A stretch of DNA of 18,622 nt from Clostridiaceae bacterium (GCA_012512865.1 JAAZDH010000242.1:1-18622), one strand, 5' to 3'; positions 1 to 7,771 are shown, numbered from the stretch's first letter. Program-made: numbers and translations. The notes: generated by a model not told the origin, from the letters alone.

Positions 1-762
1 ATTGTTACCGGGGCAGCCCGGGGTATAGGCAATGCCATTGCCGCAAAACTGGCTGAAGACGGGTATGGGATTTGCATAGTTGATGTATTTGACGAGGACA
101 AGGTTACGGCAAATATTGACAAGGTAAGGGAAAAAAAGCAGCACGTCCTGTACCTTAAAGGGGATATTTCATCCGCGGAGAGCAGAAAGAACGTAGTTGA
201 AAGTGTGCTGGACCGGTTCGGGAGGATAGACGTACTGGTAAACAACGCTGGTGTGGCGCCGAAAGTAAGAATGGATATGCTTGAAACCACCGAGGAAAGC
301 ATGGACTACGTGTTGAACATCAACCTGAAGGGAACTTTTTTCATGACACAGCAAGTGGCAAATGCCATGATAGATACTATAAAAAACGGCAAGGTCGAAG
401 ATTACAAGCCCGCGATAGTAAACATATCCTCCATGTCGGCTTATACTTCTTCCACCAACAGGCCGGAGTTCTGCATTTCAAAAGCAGGCGTAAGCATGAT
501 AACCACCCTTTTCGCAGACAGGCTGGCCGAATTCGGCATCAATGTATACGAGATAAGACCTGGTATTATCATGACGGATATGACGGCTGTTGTAAAGGAG
601 AAATATGACAAGCTCATAGCGGAAGGGCTCCTCCCGGTAAAACGCTGGGGATACCCGGAAGACGTAGCCAACGCGGTTTCGGTGCTTTGCTCCGGGAAGC
701 TTGCCTATTGTACCGGCGATGTAATTAACGTGGACGGGGGATTCCACATAAGGAGACTATAA
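1..762 (+). CDS. Short-chain dehydrogenase/reductase, 5' end outside window
   Basis: This is an NAD(P)-dependent oxidoreductase of the classical SDR (FabG-like) family, a cytoplasmic Rossmann-fold enzyme. The open frame runs from base 1, so the true start lies upstream and about 5-10 residues are probably missing. In visible numbering the cofactor motif TGAARGIG is at residues 3-10, NNAG follows the FGRIDVLV strand, and the C-terminal motif GDVINVDGG is typical. The active-site Ser (S144) and Lys (K161) are in register, but the residue four before the Lys, normally the catalytic Tyr, is Phe (F157, codon TTC at 469-471). Reduced or altered activity is therefore likely, unless it is a sequence error. 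Substrate unknown; FabG-like annotation would not imply fatty acid synthesis in this context. A flavoprotein gene follows after about 215 bases on the same strand with no terminator seen between, so co-transcription is possible. Confidence 0.93.
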   Translation: MVTGAARGIGNAIAAKLAEDGYGICIVDVFDEDKVTANIDKVREKKQHVLYLKGDISSAESRKNVVESVLDRFGRIDVLVNNAGVAPKVRMDMLETTEESMDYVLNINLKGTFFMTQQVANAMIDTIKNGKVEDYKPAIVNISSMSAYTSSTNRPEFCISKAGVSMITTLFADRLAEFGINVYEIRPGIIMTDMTAVVKEKYDKLIAEGLLPVKRWGYPEDVANAVSVLCSGKLAYCTGDVINVDGGFHIRRL

Positions 763-763
763 A

Positions 764-885
764 CTATAAGAGAATTGCAAGGTAGCTGTAAGAAGACTGC
801 ACACTATAAGAAGATTGTACACCATAAAAGACTATACAGCGCAAGAAAGCTCGCAAGAGGATTGTACGCTTCAAGAAGTGAATAA
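764..885. repeat. Degenerate tandem repeat, about 18-bp period
   Basis: Just after the SDR stop the spacer holds about seven imperfect copies of a unit like CTATAAGAAGATTGTACA. The TAAG or CAAG cores begin near 767, 789, 807, 825, 842, 854 and 872, mostly 17-18 bases apart. Copies have diverged, so this is an old expansion. No function can be assigned. Confidence 0.6.
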
Positions 886-898
886 AAAGCATATTTTA

Positions 899-940
899 TT
901 GAACTAAATGTTGAATTATATATTGAATTACATTGAATTA
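899..940. repeat. Short tandem repeat TTGAATTA, 10-12 bp period
   Basis: TTGAATTA occurs three times exactly (911, 923, 933) and once as TTGAACTA (899), with steps of 12, 12 and 10 bases. It lies directly upstream of the flavoprotein's ribosome binding site. It could hold weak promoter elements, but no convincing -35/-10 pair was found. Confidence 0.65.
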
Positions 941-957
941 CAGGACAGAATTGATTA

Positions 958-966
958 GAGGGAGGG
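958..966 (+). promoter_or_regulatory. Ribosome binding site of the flavoprotein gene
   Basis: GAGGGAGGG ends 10 bases before the ATG at 977 and supports that start. Confidence 0.7.
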
Positions 967-976
967 ATAAACAGGC

Positions 977-3046
977 ATGGATAAGAGAAGGGTGAATATT
1001 GGAGGGCTGGATATTGATGTGTATAGCCTTAACACCGTAATAGTAGGTACTGGATGTGCAGGGTTCAACGCGGCTGACAGCCTGTATTCCCTTGGGCAGA
1101 GGGATATTGCAATTGTGACCGAAGGGATTGACATGGGAACTTCAAGGAATACCGGCTCGGACAAACAAACATATTACAAGCTGACCATGGCCGGCGATAC
1201 GCCCGACTCGGTAATTGACATGGCAAAAACACTCTTTGGCGGCGGGTGCATGCACGGCGACACGGCATTGATAGAAGCTGCCCTTTCATCACGCTGCTTT
1301 TACAAGCTGGTGGAACTGGGTGTGCCATTTCCCCATAACGAATACGGTGAATTCATCGGGTACAAGACCGACCATGATCCAAGGCAGCGTGCAACTTCAG
1401 CCGGACCCTTGACGTCGAAATTCATGACGGAAAAGCTGGAAAAGCACGTTAAAGATAAAGGCATTACTATCTTTGACGGTTTCCTGGCAGTTGGCATCCT
1501 GGTACATAATAATGAAGCAGTCGGGCTTATAGCCATCGATACCAATAGGGTGCAGGATGAAAATATGGGATTTGTCCTTTTTAACTGCCGGAATATTATC
1601 TACGCCACCGGCGGGCCTGCCGGGATGTACCTTACCTCGGTTTACCCGGAAAGCCAGACGGGTTCCCAGGGGATTGCTTTTGAAGCAGGGGTAAGGGGGG
1701 TAAACCTTACAGAGTCCCAATACGGCCTGGCATCAATAAAGTTCCGGTGGAACCTTTCGGGTACCTACCAGCAGGTTTTGCCCCGCTATGTTTCGACGGC
1801 ACCGGATGGAAGCGATGAAAAGGAGTTCCTTGAAGAGTACTTCCCGGATCCCGGTACCATGCTTGACGCAATATTTCTGAAAGGCTACCAGTGGCCCTTT
1901 GACCCAAGGAAAATAGAAAACTATGGCTCATCCTTGATAGACATATTAGTATATAACGAGATGCAAATCAAGGGAAGACGGGTATTCCTGGATTACACAA
2001 GGAATCCTTCCCGGGGATGCAAGAATGGGGAGCTTGATTTTTCACTACTGGGGAAAGAAGCTTACAAGTACCTTGAAAACTCGGGGGCCCTTTTCGGTAC
2101 GCCGATAGAGCGCTTGAGAAAGATGAACCAGCCTGCCATCGAACTGTACAAGAATAACGGTATTGACCTGGAAAAGGAATACCTCGAGATTGCGGTTTGC
2201 GCCCAGCATAATAACGGGGGCCTTGCGGTCAACACCTGGTGGGAAAGCAACATAAGGCACTTTTTCGCGGTTGGCGAATGCAGCGGCACTTTTGGAATTT
2301 ACAGGCCAGGGGGCAGTGCCCTTAATTCAACGCAGGTTGGCAGCTTGAGGGCGGCCCAGTATATAGCCGCCAATTGCAGTTACATGAATGCACCGCTGCC
2401 TGTAGGCGATTTCGCAGACATGGTAAAGGACCAGGTTGAGAGCAGGATTAACCTGGCAAGAAGGTTTGCCGCAAGCATTAATCCTGGAAGCGGAGCTGCA
2501 GGAGGGAATCCAGGGGACGGAAAGAAAGAGGTGGAAGGCTCGGCCAGGGCAGGCGTGATGGAAGCAAGGAGAAGGATGCAGAAAAGAATGTCGAAAAGCG
2601 GGGCCCATATCCGGTCTTACGAAGAAGTGCTGAAAGCCATCGAGAAAATCAGGAAGGAAATTGAGAACCTTGATAAAAACATAATGCTTTCCTCGATGAA
2701 AGAGCTGCCGGACACGTTCAGGAACAGGGATATTGCCATTACCCAGTATGTATACTTGAATGCCATAAAGGAGTACATGGAAAAGGGAGGCAAGAGCCGG
2801 GGCTCATACCTGGTGCATGACGATGAGGGCATGCTGCCGGTTGAAAACCTGCCCGAAATATTCAGGTTCTCACTGGAAAAAGGAGATTTGTCCAAGATAG
2901 TAAATGAAATAGAATTGGAAACGAAAAACGACTCGCTAAAGATAGTATCCGAATGGAAGCCCGTACGCCCCATCCCCGTATCCGACCAGTGGTTTGAAAA
3001 TGTTTGGCGCGACTACAGGGATAAAAAGGTATTCCGATTGAAATAA
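977..3046 (+). CDS. FAD-binding oxidoreductase, fumarate reductase/SDH flavoprotein superfamily
   Basis: This 689-residue protein belongs to the FAD_binding_2 superfamily (succinate dehydrogenase, fumarate reductase, aspartate oxidase). The N-terminal FAD dinucleotide motif GTGCAG is at residues 24-29, an ATGG motif lies mid-protein, and the distal FAD contacts include H411 in HNNGG, GE at 433-434 and R443 in YRPGG. H411 and R443 fit the substrate-binding His and Arg of fumarate reductases. The canonical QFHPT motif reads QYGLA instead (G250 where His is expected), so fumarate or succinate is an unlikely substrate. The C-terminal third has a Gly-rich linker (about 500-515) and a charged helical region like SDH C-terminal domains. 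There is no signal peptide or membrane segment, so it should be cytoplasmic. No iron-sulfur or membrane partner is encoded nearby. It may work with the upstream SDR on a hydroxy-acid or sugar-acid substrate; that is inference. Confidence 0.88.
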   Translation: MDKRRVNIGGLDIDVYSLNTVIVGTGCAGFNAADSLYSLGQRDIAIVTEGIDMGTSRNTGSDKQTYYKLTMAGDTPDSVIDMAKTLFGGGCMHGDTALIEAALSSRCFYKLVELGVPFPHNEYGEFIGYKTDHDPRQRATSAGPLTSKFMTEKLEKHVKDKGITIFDGFLAVGILVHNNEAVGLIAIDTNRVQDENMGFVLFNCRNIIYATGGPAGMYLTSVYPESQTGSQGIAFEAGVRGVNLTESQYGLASIKFRWNLSGTYQQVLPRYVSTAPDGSDEKEFLEEYFPDPGTMLDAIFLKGYQWPFDPRKIENYGSSLIDILVYNEMQIKGRRVFLDYTRNPSRGCKNGELDFSLLGKEAYKYLENSGALFGTPIERLRKMNQPAIELYKNNGIDLEKEYLEIAVCAQHNNGGLAVNTWWESNIRHFFAVGECSGTFGIYRPGGSALNSTQVGSLRAAQYIAANCSYMNAPLPVGDFADMVKDQVESRINLARRFAASINPGSGAAGGNPGDGKKEVEGSARAGVMEARRRMQKRMSKSGAHIRSYEEVLKAIEKIRKEIENLDKNIMLSSMKELPDTFRNRDIAITQYVYLNAIKEYMEKGGKSRGSYLVHDDEGMLPVENLPEIFRFSLEKGDLSKIVNEIELETKNDSLKIVSEWKPVRPIPVSDQWFENVWRDYRDKKVFRLK

Positions 3047-3075
3047 TGAATGTGATATGATAAATATGATATAAT

Positions 3076-3135
3076 AAATAGGTACAATAAATATAAATAC
3101 TGCAGTGAAAGCCGCTGCAGTAGTTGTACCTATTT
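3076..3135 (+). terminator. Bipartite hairpin between flavoprotein and AraC genes
   Basis: The outer arms AAATAGGTACAA (3076-3087) and TTGTACCTATTT (3124-3135) are perfect 12-bp complements. Inside them TACTGCAG (3098-3105) pairs with CTGCAGTA (3115-3122) around a 9-base loop. The two stems are separated by 10 bases on the left and 1 on the right. The sequence after the outer arm is T-rich but interrupted (TATTTTGTATTT), so it could be a terminator for the flavoprotein gene. It could equally be an operator or leader structure for the AraC gene that starts 31 bases later. Confidence 0.55.
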
Positions 3136-3166
3136 TGTATTTGCGGGGAGAGCCGGGAAAAGAACC

Positions 3167-4129
3167 ATGAAGGAAGCTCAGGACTTTGCTCGATACGAGT
3201 ATTTTGAATACCTTGACAAGGAAGAGTACAAGGATATCCTGCTTATCAGGGTGTCCGACAATAAGCATGGAGGATTGCCCGTTTTTGTACGCAAGTATAT
3301 TTTACAGCCAGGTGCCGAGCTTGGCTTGCACAGGCATGAATCCATGCAAATAAACTACATCTGCCAGGGAAAGGGCGGGCATTACATTAACAAGCACGAA
3401 TTCGAAATTGTAAAAGGAGATATATTTGTGATACCTCCCTATATACCTCACAAGATAAGTGCGGCAAAAGATTCAAACATCCAGATATTTGAATTCGAGT
3501 TTGTCCCCGGGTTTATATACCAAAATTTCGGAAGCATTGAAAATGTTGAATCCTTTTTTGACTTTGCCTATATTGAGCCTTTCCTCGTTGGAGAAAACAA
3601 TGTGAAACCCCGCCTTAATCTTGTCGGCAAGATACAGGTTGAGGTCGAGAATATCCTGAATGAAGTTTTAATGGAATATAACAACAGGCGATCAGGCTAC
3701 CTCCTGGTTATAAAGTCCCTGCTCTTAAAACTGCTCGTCATGGTAGGAAGGGAATTTACCAGGGAACTGCAGGATTCGGAAACCAGGCCGGCCTTTGAAA
3801 GACACAGGGATTCCATATTTGAAGCAATCGAATACATCAACCGGAATTACATGAAAGATTTAACCGTTGAAGAAGCTGCCAGGAAGTCAATGTTATCCCA
3901 GTCTTACTTTAGTTACCTGTTCAAAAGCATAACCACGAAAACCTTTACCGAGTACTTGAATGATTTGAGAATATCCAGGGCCATGGAGCTTTTGGCAAGT
4001 ACGGATAAAAGGGTGCTGGATATTTGCTATGAAGCAGGCTTTAACAATGTAAACCATTTCAACAGGCTGTTCAAGCAAAAAACCGGGGTATCCCCCAGGA
4101 CATACCGGCGCCTTAACCTTAATGCTTGA
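3167..4129 (+). CDS. AraC-family transcriptional regulator with cupin sensor domain
   Basis: This 320-residue regulator has an N-terminal cupin-like ligand domain (about 35-140; H55 and H57 in the HRH motif, then KGDIFVIPPYIPHK). The C-terminal AraC DNA-binding domain spans about 220-318. Two helix-turn-helix units are visible: TVEEAARKSMLSQSYFSYLF and VLDICYEAGFNNVNHFNRLF, followed by the family signature KTGVSPRTYRR. Such proteins usually sense a sugar or related small molecule and act near their own gene. It lies between the SDR/flavoprotein genes and the UROD/aminotransferase genes on the same strand, so either group could be its target. The ribosome binding site is not ideal: GGGGAG lies 16 bases before the ATG, although GGGAAAAG is closer. 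Confidence 0.93.
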   Translation: MKEAQDFARYEYFEYLDKEEYKDILLIRVSDNKHGGLPVFVRKYILQPGAELGLHRHESMQINYICQGKGGHYINKHEFEIVKGDIFVIPPYIPHKISAAKDSNIQIFEFEFVPGFIYQNFGSIENVESFFDFAYIEPFLVGENNVKPRLNLVGKIQVEVENILNEVLMEYNNRRSGYLLVIKSLLLKLLVMVGREFTRELQDSETRPAFERHRDSIFEAIEYINRNYMKDLTVEEAARKSMLSQSYFSYLFKSITTKTFTEYLNDLRISRAMELLASTDKRVLDICYEAGFNNVNHFNRLFKQKTGVSPRTYRRLNLNA

Positions 4130-4204
4130 TGCTACGTGAAATCCCTTCATAAAGTAATCCTGAAAAATATTTTTGATAATAATTACAATAAATACTCTTC
4201 AAAA

Positions 4205-4286
4205 TAATCCTGGAAAATAATCCAAAGCATAACCTAGAATATAATCTAAAAGTAATCTAAAGTATAATCTGAAATATAATTCTATA
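4205..4286. repeat. Seven-unit degenerate tandem repeat, 12-bp period
   Basis: Units resembling TAATCTGAAATA start at 4205, 4218, 4230, 4242, 4253, 4265 and 4277, giving steps of 13, 12, 12, 11, 12 and 12 bases. The core is TAATC(C/T). One isolated similar core is at 4155. The phasing is regular although the bases have drifted. Confidence 0.7.
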
Positions 4287-4342
4287 TTCAAAACAACGTA
4301 GTATTCATGTATTTATAAAATCTGTCAATTTATAAGTGAAAT

Positions 4343-4371
4343 TTGCAAAGATAATGTACTATTATTATATT
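4343..4371 (+). promoter_or_regulatory. Candidate sigma-A promoter for the UROD-like/aminotransferase operon
   Basis: TTGCAA (4343-4348) and TATATT (4366-4371) are separated by 17 bases. A second possible -10, TATAAT at 4374-4379, has no good -35. A GATAAT...ATTATC dyad (4349-4354 and 4378-4383) surrounds the -10 region and could be an operator. The leader to the start codon would be about 110 bases. Confidence 0.5.
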
Positions 4372-4490
4372 ACTATAATTATCGTACAATTGCTATTACC
4401 ATTAATATTTATTACTTGAAAAGCTGGTTTATTAAGTCATGCATGATTGTTCCTGGATTAATTGAGGCAAGGTAATTGGAGGTAAATAAT

Positions 4491-5549
4491 ATGTTATCTT
4501 CCCGTGAAAATTATATTAGAAATGCACGATTCGAAGGACCCGAGTGGATACCGGCGTGGATTGTTATTAGCAATGCTTTATGGGATCAATTAAGGTATGA
4601 GCTCGAAGAAGTGGCCCTAAGGCACAACGAGTTTTTCCCCCATGTAAAAAAGGGATGGCGCGATTACGATAATTTTGATTTCGGGAATGCATACACAAAG
4701 GGGAAGCCCTTCATGGATTCGTGGGGGTGCATATGGGAATCTTCCGTGAACGGGCTGGAGGGGGTTGTAAAAAATGCACCCCTCGCAAACTGGGAAGATT
4801 TTAAAAACTACCAGGTACCGGATGCTAATATCCATGCGGACCGGTACCTAAGGAATTGGGATAAGGAAAAAGAAAAAATTGAGAAAAAGAAAGAAAAAGG
4901 CGAGCTTACAACAGTCAGCCTTGAACATGGATTTCTTTTTTTGAGATTGCAATACCTCAGGGGTTTTGAAAATGCCCTGGTGGACATGTATACCGATGAA
5001 CCGCTGCTTTGCGAGCTGATTGAAAAAATAGACGGCCACAACATGACAATAGTGAAGCGTTACGCGGAAATGGGCGTTGACGTGATGGAATTTCCCGAGG
5101 ATTTGGGCATGCAAAAATCCCTGGTTATCAGCCCCGAAATGTTCAGGAAGTGGATACTGCCTTCTTATAAAAAACTGTTCAGGCCATGCAAGGAAAATAA
5201 TATCCTTGTAGAATTTCATAGTGACGGGTACATAATGGAAATAGCCGACGACCTTATTGAAGCCGGGGTTGACATAATAAATCCCCAGGATTTATGTAAC
5301 GGCATAGACAACGTTGCAAAAGAAATAAAAGGGAAGGCTTGCATAAGGATTGATATAGACAGGCAAAGGATTGTGCCTTATGGTACAAGGAAAGAAATAG
5401 AGGAACTGATAGAGGAAGAAGTGAAAAAGCTCGGCAGTCCCCAGGGAGGCTTGGAATTTATTGCGGGTGTTTACCCTCCCACGCCTCCAGAGAATGTAGA
5501 TGCTTTATGCGAAGCCCTGAAAAAGTACAGGCGTTATTGGTGGGAATAA
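4491..5549 (+). CDS. UROD/MtaA-superfamily protein, not classical HemE
   Basis: This 352-residue protein has the TIM-barrel pattern of the uroporphyrinogen decarboxylase superfamily (COG0407-like), which includes true HemE and corrinoid methyltransferases. Recognisable parts are the N-terminal RENYIRNARFEGPEWIPAW, central SLEHGFLFLRLQYLRGFENA, and HSDGYIMEIADDLIEAGVDIINPQD (from H243). Methyltransferases of this group use an H-x-C-G zinc site; here the third position is Asp (D245), so zinc-thiol methyl transfer is not supported. No corrinoid protein or other haem gene is near, so HemE is unlikely. The start is the ATG at 4491, seven bases after GGAGGT (4478-4483); an upstream TTG overlaps that site. 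A homopurine run at about 4860-4900 encodes a Lys/Glu-rich helix. It probably shares an operon with the aminotransferase. Reaction unknown. Confidence 0.85.
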   Translation: MLSSRENYIRNARFEGPEWIPAWIVISNALWDQLRYELEEVALRHNEFFPHVKKGWRDYDNFDFGNAYTKGKPFMDSWGCIWESSVNGLEGVVKNAPLANWEDFKNYQVPDANIHADRYLRNWDKEKEKIEKKKEKGELTTVSLEHGFLFLRLQYLRGFENALVDMYTDEPLLCELIEKIDGHNMTIVKRYAEMGVDVMEFPEDLGMQKSLVISPEMFRKWILPSYKKLFRPCKENNILVEFHSDGYIMEIADDLIEAGVDIINPQDLCNGIDNVAKEIKGKACIRIDIDRQRIVPYGTRKEIEELIEEEVKKLGSPQGGLEFIAGVYPPTPPENVDALCEALKKYRRYWWE

Positions 5550-5671
5550 ACCAGGATTAGCCTAAAATTTTCGATGACCCGGCCTAATCTCATGATTTAA
5601 GTCATTGGGATGAAAGCTTAGTCAAAAGTAACTATACATTAAAAAAATGCTATAAAAATTTATTAAAAAAC

Positions 5672-5679
5672 AGGGAGGT
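5672..5679 (+). promoter_or_regulatory. Ribosome binding site of the DegT-type aminotransferase
   Basis: AGGGAGGT lies 9 bases before the ATG at 5689. In the 139-base spacer before it there is also an imperfect dyad, GATTAGCC with GGCCTAATC, near 5556-5595. A TGCTATAAA sequence near 5648 could be a weak internal promoter. Confidence 0.65.
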
Positions 5680-5688
5680 CCTTTTTAA

Positions 5689-7020
5689 ATGGCGGAAAAA
5701 CTAGCGTTGTTTGGCGGGCCTAAAGCGGTACAGCATGAAGACGAAGACGTTTTTAAGTGGCCGATAATTACGAAGGAAGACGAAGAGGCTGTGCTGGATG
5801 TCCTTCGCAGGGGGGCCATGTCGGACACCGATGTGACAAGGCAATTCGAGAAGGAATTTGCAGAATGGCAGGGGGTCAAGTATGCCCTTGCTTTCAGCAG
5901 CGGGACCGCGGCCATACAAACTGCCATGTATGCTTGCAAGGTTGGAGTTGGGGATGAAGTAATCTGCCCGAGCGTAACTTACTGGGGCTCAATAGCCCAG
6001 GTTTATTCACTTGGCGGGACGCCCGTGTTTGCCGATATAGATCCCCATACCCTTTGCATAAACCCCAAGGATATTGAGCACAGGATTTCGGAAAGGACAA
6101 AGGCTATAATCGTAGTACACTATTTAGGTTACCCGGCTGACATGGACCCCATCATGGAAATTGCACGCAAGTACAATATTAAGGTGATCGAGGACGTTTC
6201 CCATGCGCAGGGCGGGCTGTACAAGGGCCGAAAGGTCGGGACATTCGGAGATGTTGCTGCCATGTCCCTCATGAGCGGTAAGTCCTTTGCAACAGGAGAA
6301 GGAGGCATTCTTGTCACCAATGACAGGGAAATATATGACAGGGCGATAGCCTTTGGGCATTACGAGAGGTTTAATGAAAAAGAAATAGAAACGGGATATT
6401 TAAAACCTTACATGGGCTTGCCGCTGGGCGGGTACAAGTACCGCATGCACCAAATGAGTTCCACCGTTGGACGAGTACAGCTTAAGTATTACGATGAACG
6501 CTGCGAGGAAATCCGGAAGGCAATGAACTATTTCTGGGATCTCCTGGATGGGGTGCCGGGTATAAAAGCCCACCGCCCACCGGAGGATTCGGGAAGCAAC
6601 ATGGGAGGCTGGTATGCACCCCATGGCTTGTACAGGCCTGAAGAACTTGAAGGGCTTTCCGTGACCAGGTTTACCGAGGCTGTCCGTGCTGAAGGTTTCA
6701 AGGGATGCCACCCGGGGTGTAATGCGGCATTGCATACCCATGCGCTATTTAACACCTGTGATGTATACGGGCACGGCAAACCTACCAGGATAGCCAACGC
6801 GTCAAGGGATGTAAGGGAGCTCGATGCAAGCCTGCCGGTAAGTGAAAAAATAGGGACCATGGTATATTCCATACCCTGGTTTAAGCATTATAAGCCCGAA
6901 ATAATAGAGCAGTACGCTAAAGCATTTAGAAAGGCTGCTGAAAACTACAAGGAATTACTCAAGGACGACCCCGGCAATCCGCCAATGCTCGGGGGATGGC
7001 ATTTCTTTAGGCACCGATGA
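5689..7020 (+). CDS. DegT/DnrJ/EryC1/StrS-family PLP aminotransferase
   Basis: This 443-residue fold type I enzyme belongs to the sugar/cyclitol aminotransferase family. It would transfer an amino group, usually from Glu or Gln, to a keto sugar or keto-cyclitol. Family features are ALAFSSGTAAIQTAM, GDEVICPSVTYWGS, PLP-ring aspartate D169 in EDVSHAQGG, and Schiff-base lysine K198 in MSGKSFATGEGG. Length is at the long end of the family (usually 370-430). The C-terminal half is less conserved and sets substrate choice. It follows the UROD-like gene by 139 bases and is closed by a strong terminator at 7087-7131, so the two form a probable unit. Relatives include L-glutamine:scyllo-inosose aminotransferase and 3-amino-5-hydroxybenzoate synthase; which one is nearer cannot be decided by eye. 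Confidence 0.93.
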   Translation: MAEKLALFGGPKAVQHEDEDVFKWPIITKEDEEAVLDVLRRGAMSDTDVTRQFEKEFAEWQGVKYALAFSSGTAAIQTAMYACKVGVGDEVICPSVTYWGSIAQVYSLGGTPVFADIDPHTLCINPKDIEHRISERTKAIIVVHYLGYPADMDPIMEIARKYNIKVIEDVSHAQGGLYKGRKVGTFGDVAAMSLMSGKSFATGEGGILVTNDREIYDRAIAFGHYERFNEKEIETGYLKPYMGLPLGGYKYRMHQMSSTVGRVQLKYYDERCEEIRKAMNYFWDLLDGVPGIKAHRPPEDSGSNMGGWYAPHGLYRPEELEGLSVTRFTEAVRAEGFKGCHPGCNAALHTHALFNTCDVYGHGKPTRIANASRDVRELDASLPVSEKIGTMVYSIPWFKHYKPEIIEQYAKAFRKAAENYKELLKDDPGNPPMLGGWHFFRHR

Positions 7021-7086
7021 TAGATGCGCAAATTAATGAAGGCGCCTATATATTAACATGAACAGGATTGTAAAGTGGGAAAAGAA

Positions 7087-7131
7087 GCCGGCATGCTGCC
7101 TGTAAAAAGGTGGTGTGGAGGCTTTTTTTTC
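7087..7131 (+). terminator. Rho-independent terminator after the aminotransferase
   Basis: Arms 7087-7102 and 7109-7124 pair over 16 positions with two mismatches and several G-U pairs. The loop is GTAAAA, and eight T residues (7124-7131) follow directly. It separates the UROD/aminotransferase unit from the nitroreductase unit. Confidence 0.8.
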
Positions 7132-7141
7132 TGATAGGGAG

Positions 7142-7170
7142 TTTATTTTTCTATACAATTCATGTAGAAT
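7142..7170 (+). promoter_or_regulatory. Weak candidate promoter for the nitroreductase unit
   Basis: TAGAAT (7165-7170) lies 17 bases after TTTATT (7142-7147), a poor -35. Position supports it: it sits between the terminator and the next gene. Confidence 0.3.
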
Positions 7171-7222
7171 GTAATCAAACATATGAAATAAAATAAAATG
7201 TGTTTATAGGAGACGATGCCCC

Positions 7223-7771
7223 ATGGATTTTATAGAGCTTACCAGGATAAGGCAAAGTGTAAGAAGGTACTCCGGTACCCCGGTAGAAAGGGAAAAAATC
7301 GAGAAGTGCATCGAGGCCGCAAGACTTGCTCCTTCGGCTTGTAATTCCCAGCCTTGGAGAATAGTAGTCGTGGATGACCCGGAAATAAAAGAAGAGGTGG
7401 CACGAGAAACATACGGCCCCGTGATTTCATTTAATAAGTTTACCCATACTGCACCTGTAATACTTGTCATGGTGATGGAGAAGCCCAATATTACGGCTGC
7501 ATTTGGTGCCGCAGTCAAAAACATCGATTACAGCTCCATCGACCTGGGAATAGCGGCAGAGCACATATGCTTGCAGGCAGCGGAGCTTGGCCTGGGCACA
7601 TGCATGTTAGGATGGTTTAACGAGGAACCGATAAAGAAGATACTGGGGATTCCCAGGGAAAGAAAAATCGGTTTGCTCATATGCCTTGGGTACCCGGAGA
7701 ACAAGGAGGTTAGAAAAAAGGTAAGAAGGCCTTTCAATGAAATCGTAAGCTACAATAAATACGCAAGATGA
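7223..7771 (+). CDS. Nitroreductase-family FMN oxidoreductase
   Basis: This 182-residue protein is a small flavoprotein of the nitroreductase family. Such enzymes normally form dimers with FMN at the interface and reduce nitro compounds, quinones, flavins or enones with NAD(P)H. The N-terminal RIRQSVRRYSG is the FMN-phosphate-binding segment, LAPSACNSQPWRIVVV is the family's second conserved block, and IDLGIAAEHICLQAAELGLGTCMLGWF is the core helix and strand. Length and order are normal for a short form. The ATG at 7223 follows TAGGAGA (7207-7213) at 9 bases; an ATG at 7216 is out of frame. The ABC exporter begins 33 bases downstream, so they are likely co-transcribed. The physiological substrate is unknown. 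Confidence 0.93.
   Translation: MDFIELTRIRQSVRRYSGTPVEREKIEKCIEAARLAPSACNSQPWRIVVVDDPEIKEEVARETYGPVISFNKFTHTAPVILVMVMEKPNITAAFGAAVKNIDYSSIDLGIAAEHICLQAAELGLGTCMLGWFNEEPIKKILGIPRERKIGLLICLGYPENKEVRKKVRRPFNEIVSYNKYAR

Larger units (their letters stand above)
4130..4490. other. 361-base AT-rich spacer upstream of the UROD-like gene
   Basis: No gene is visible in either strand. It contains a 12-bp periodic degenerate repeat (4205-4286), a sigma-A-like promoter (4343-4371), a GATAAT/ATTATC dyad (4349-4383) overlapping that promoter, and the ribosome binding site at 4478. No terminator for the upstream AraC gene was recognised. Confidence 0.6.

Noticed and set aside
764..940. CRISPR array
   Set aside because: Units are short, degenerate and have no unique spacers of constant length; no cas gene is present.
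4476..4490. TTG at 4476 as start of the UROD-like gene
   Set aside because: It overlaps the GGAGGT ribosome binding site, which is ideally placed for the ATG at 4491.
4491..5549. Authentic HemE, with the GSA-aminomutase-like domain as HemL of haem synthesis
   Set aside because: No other tetrapyrrole genes are present, the UROD-like protein lacks a convincing HemE signature, and the HemL-like domain sits in a fusion near sugar genes.
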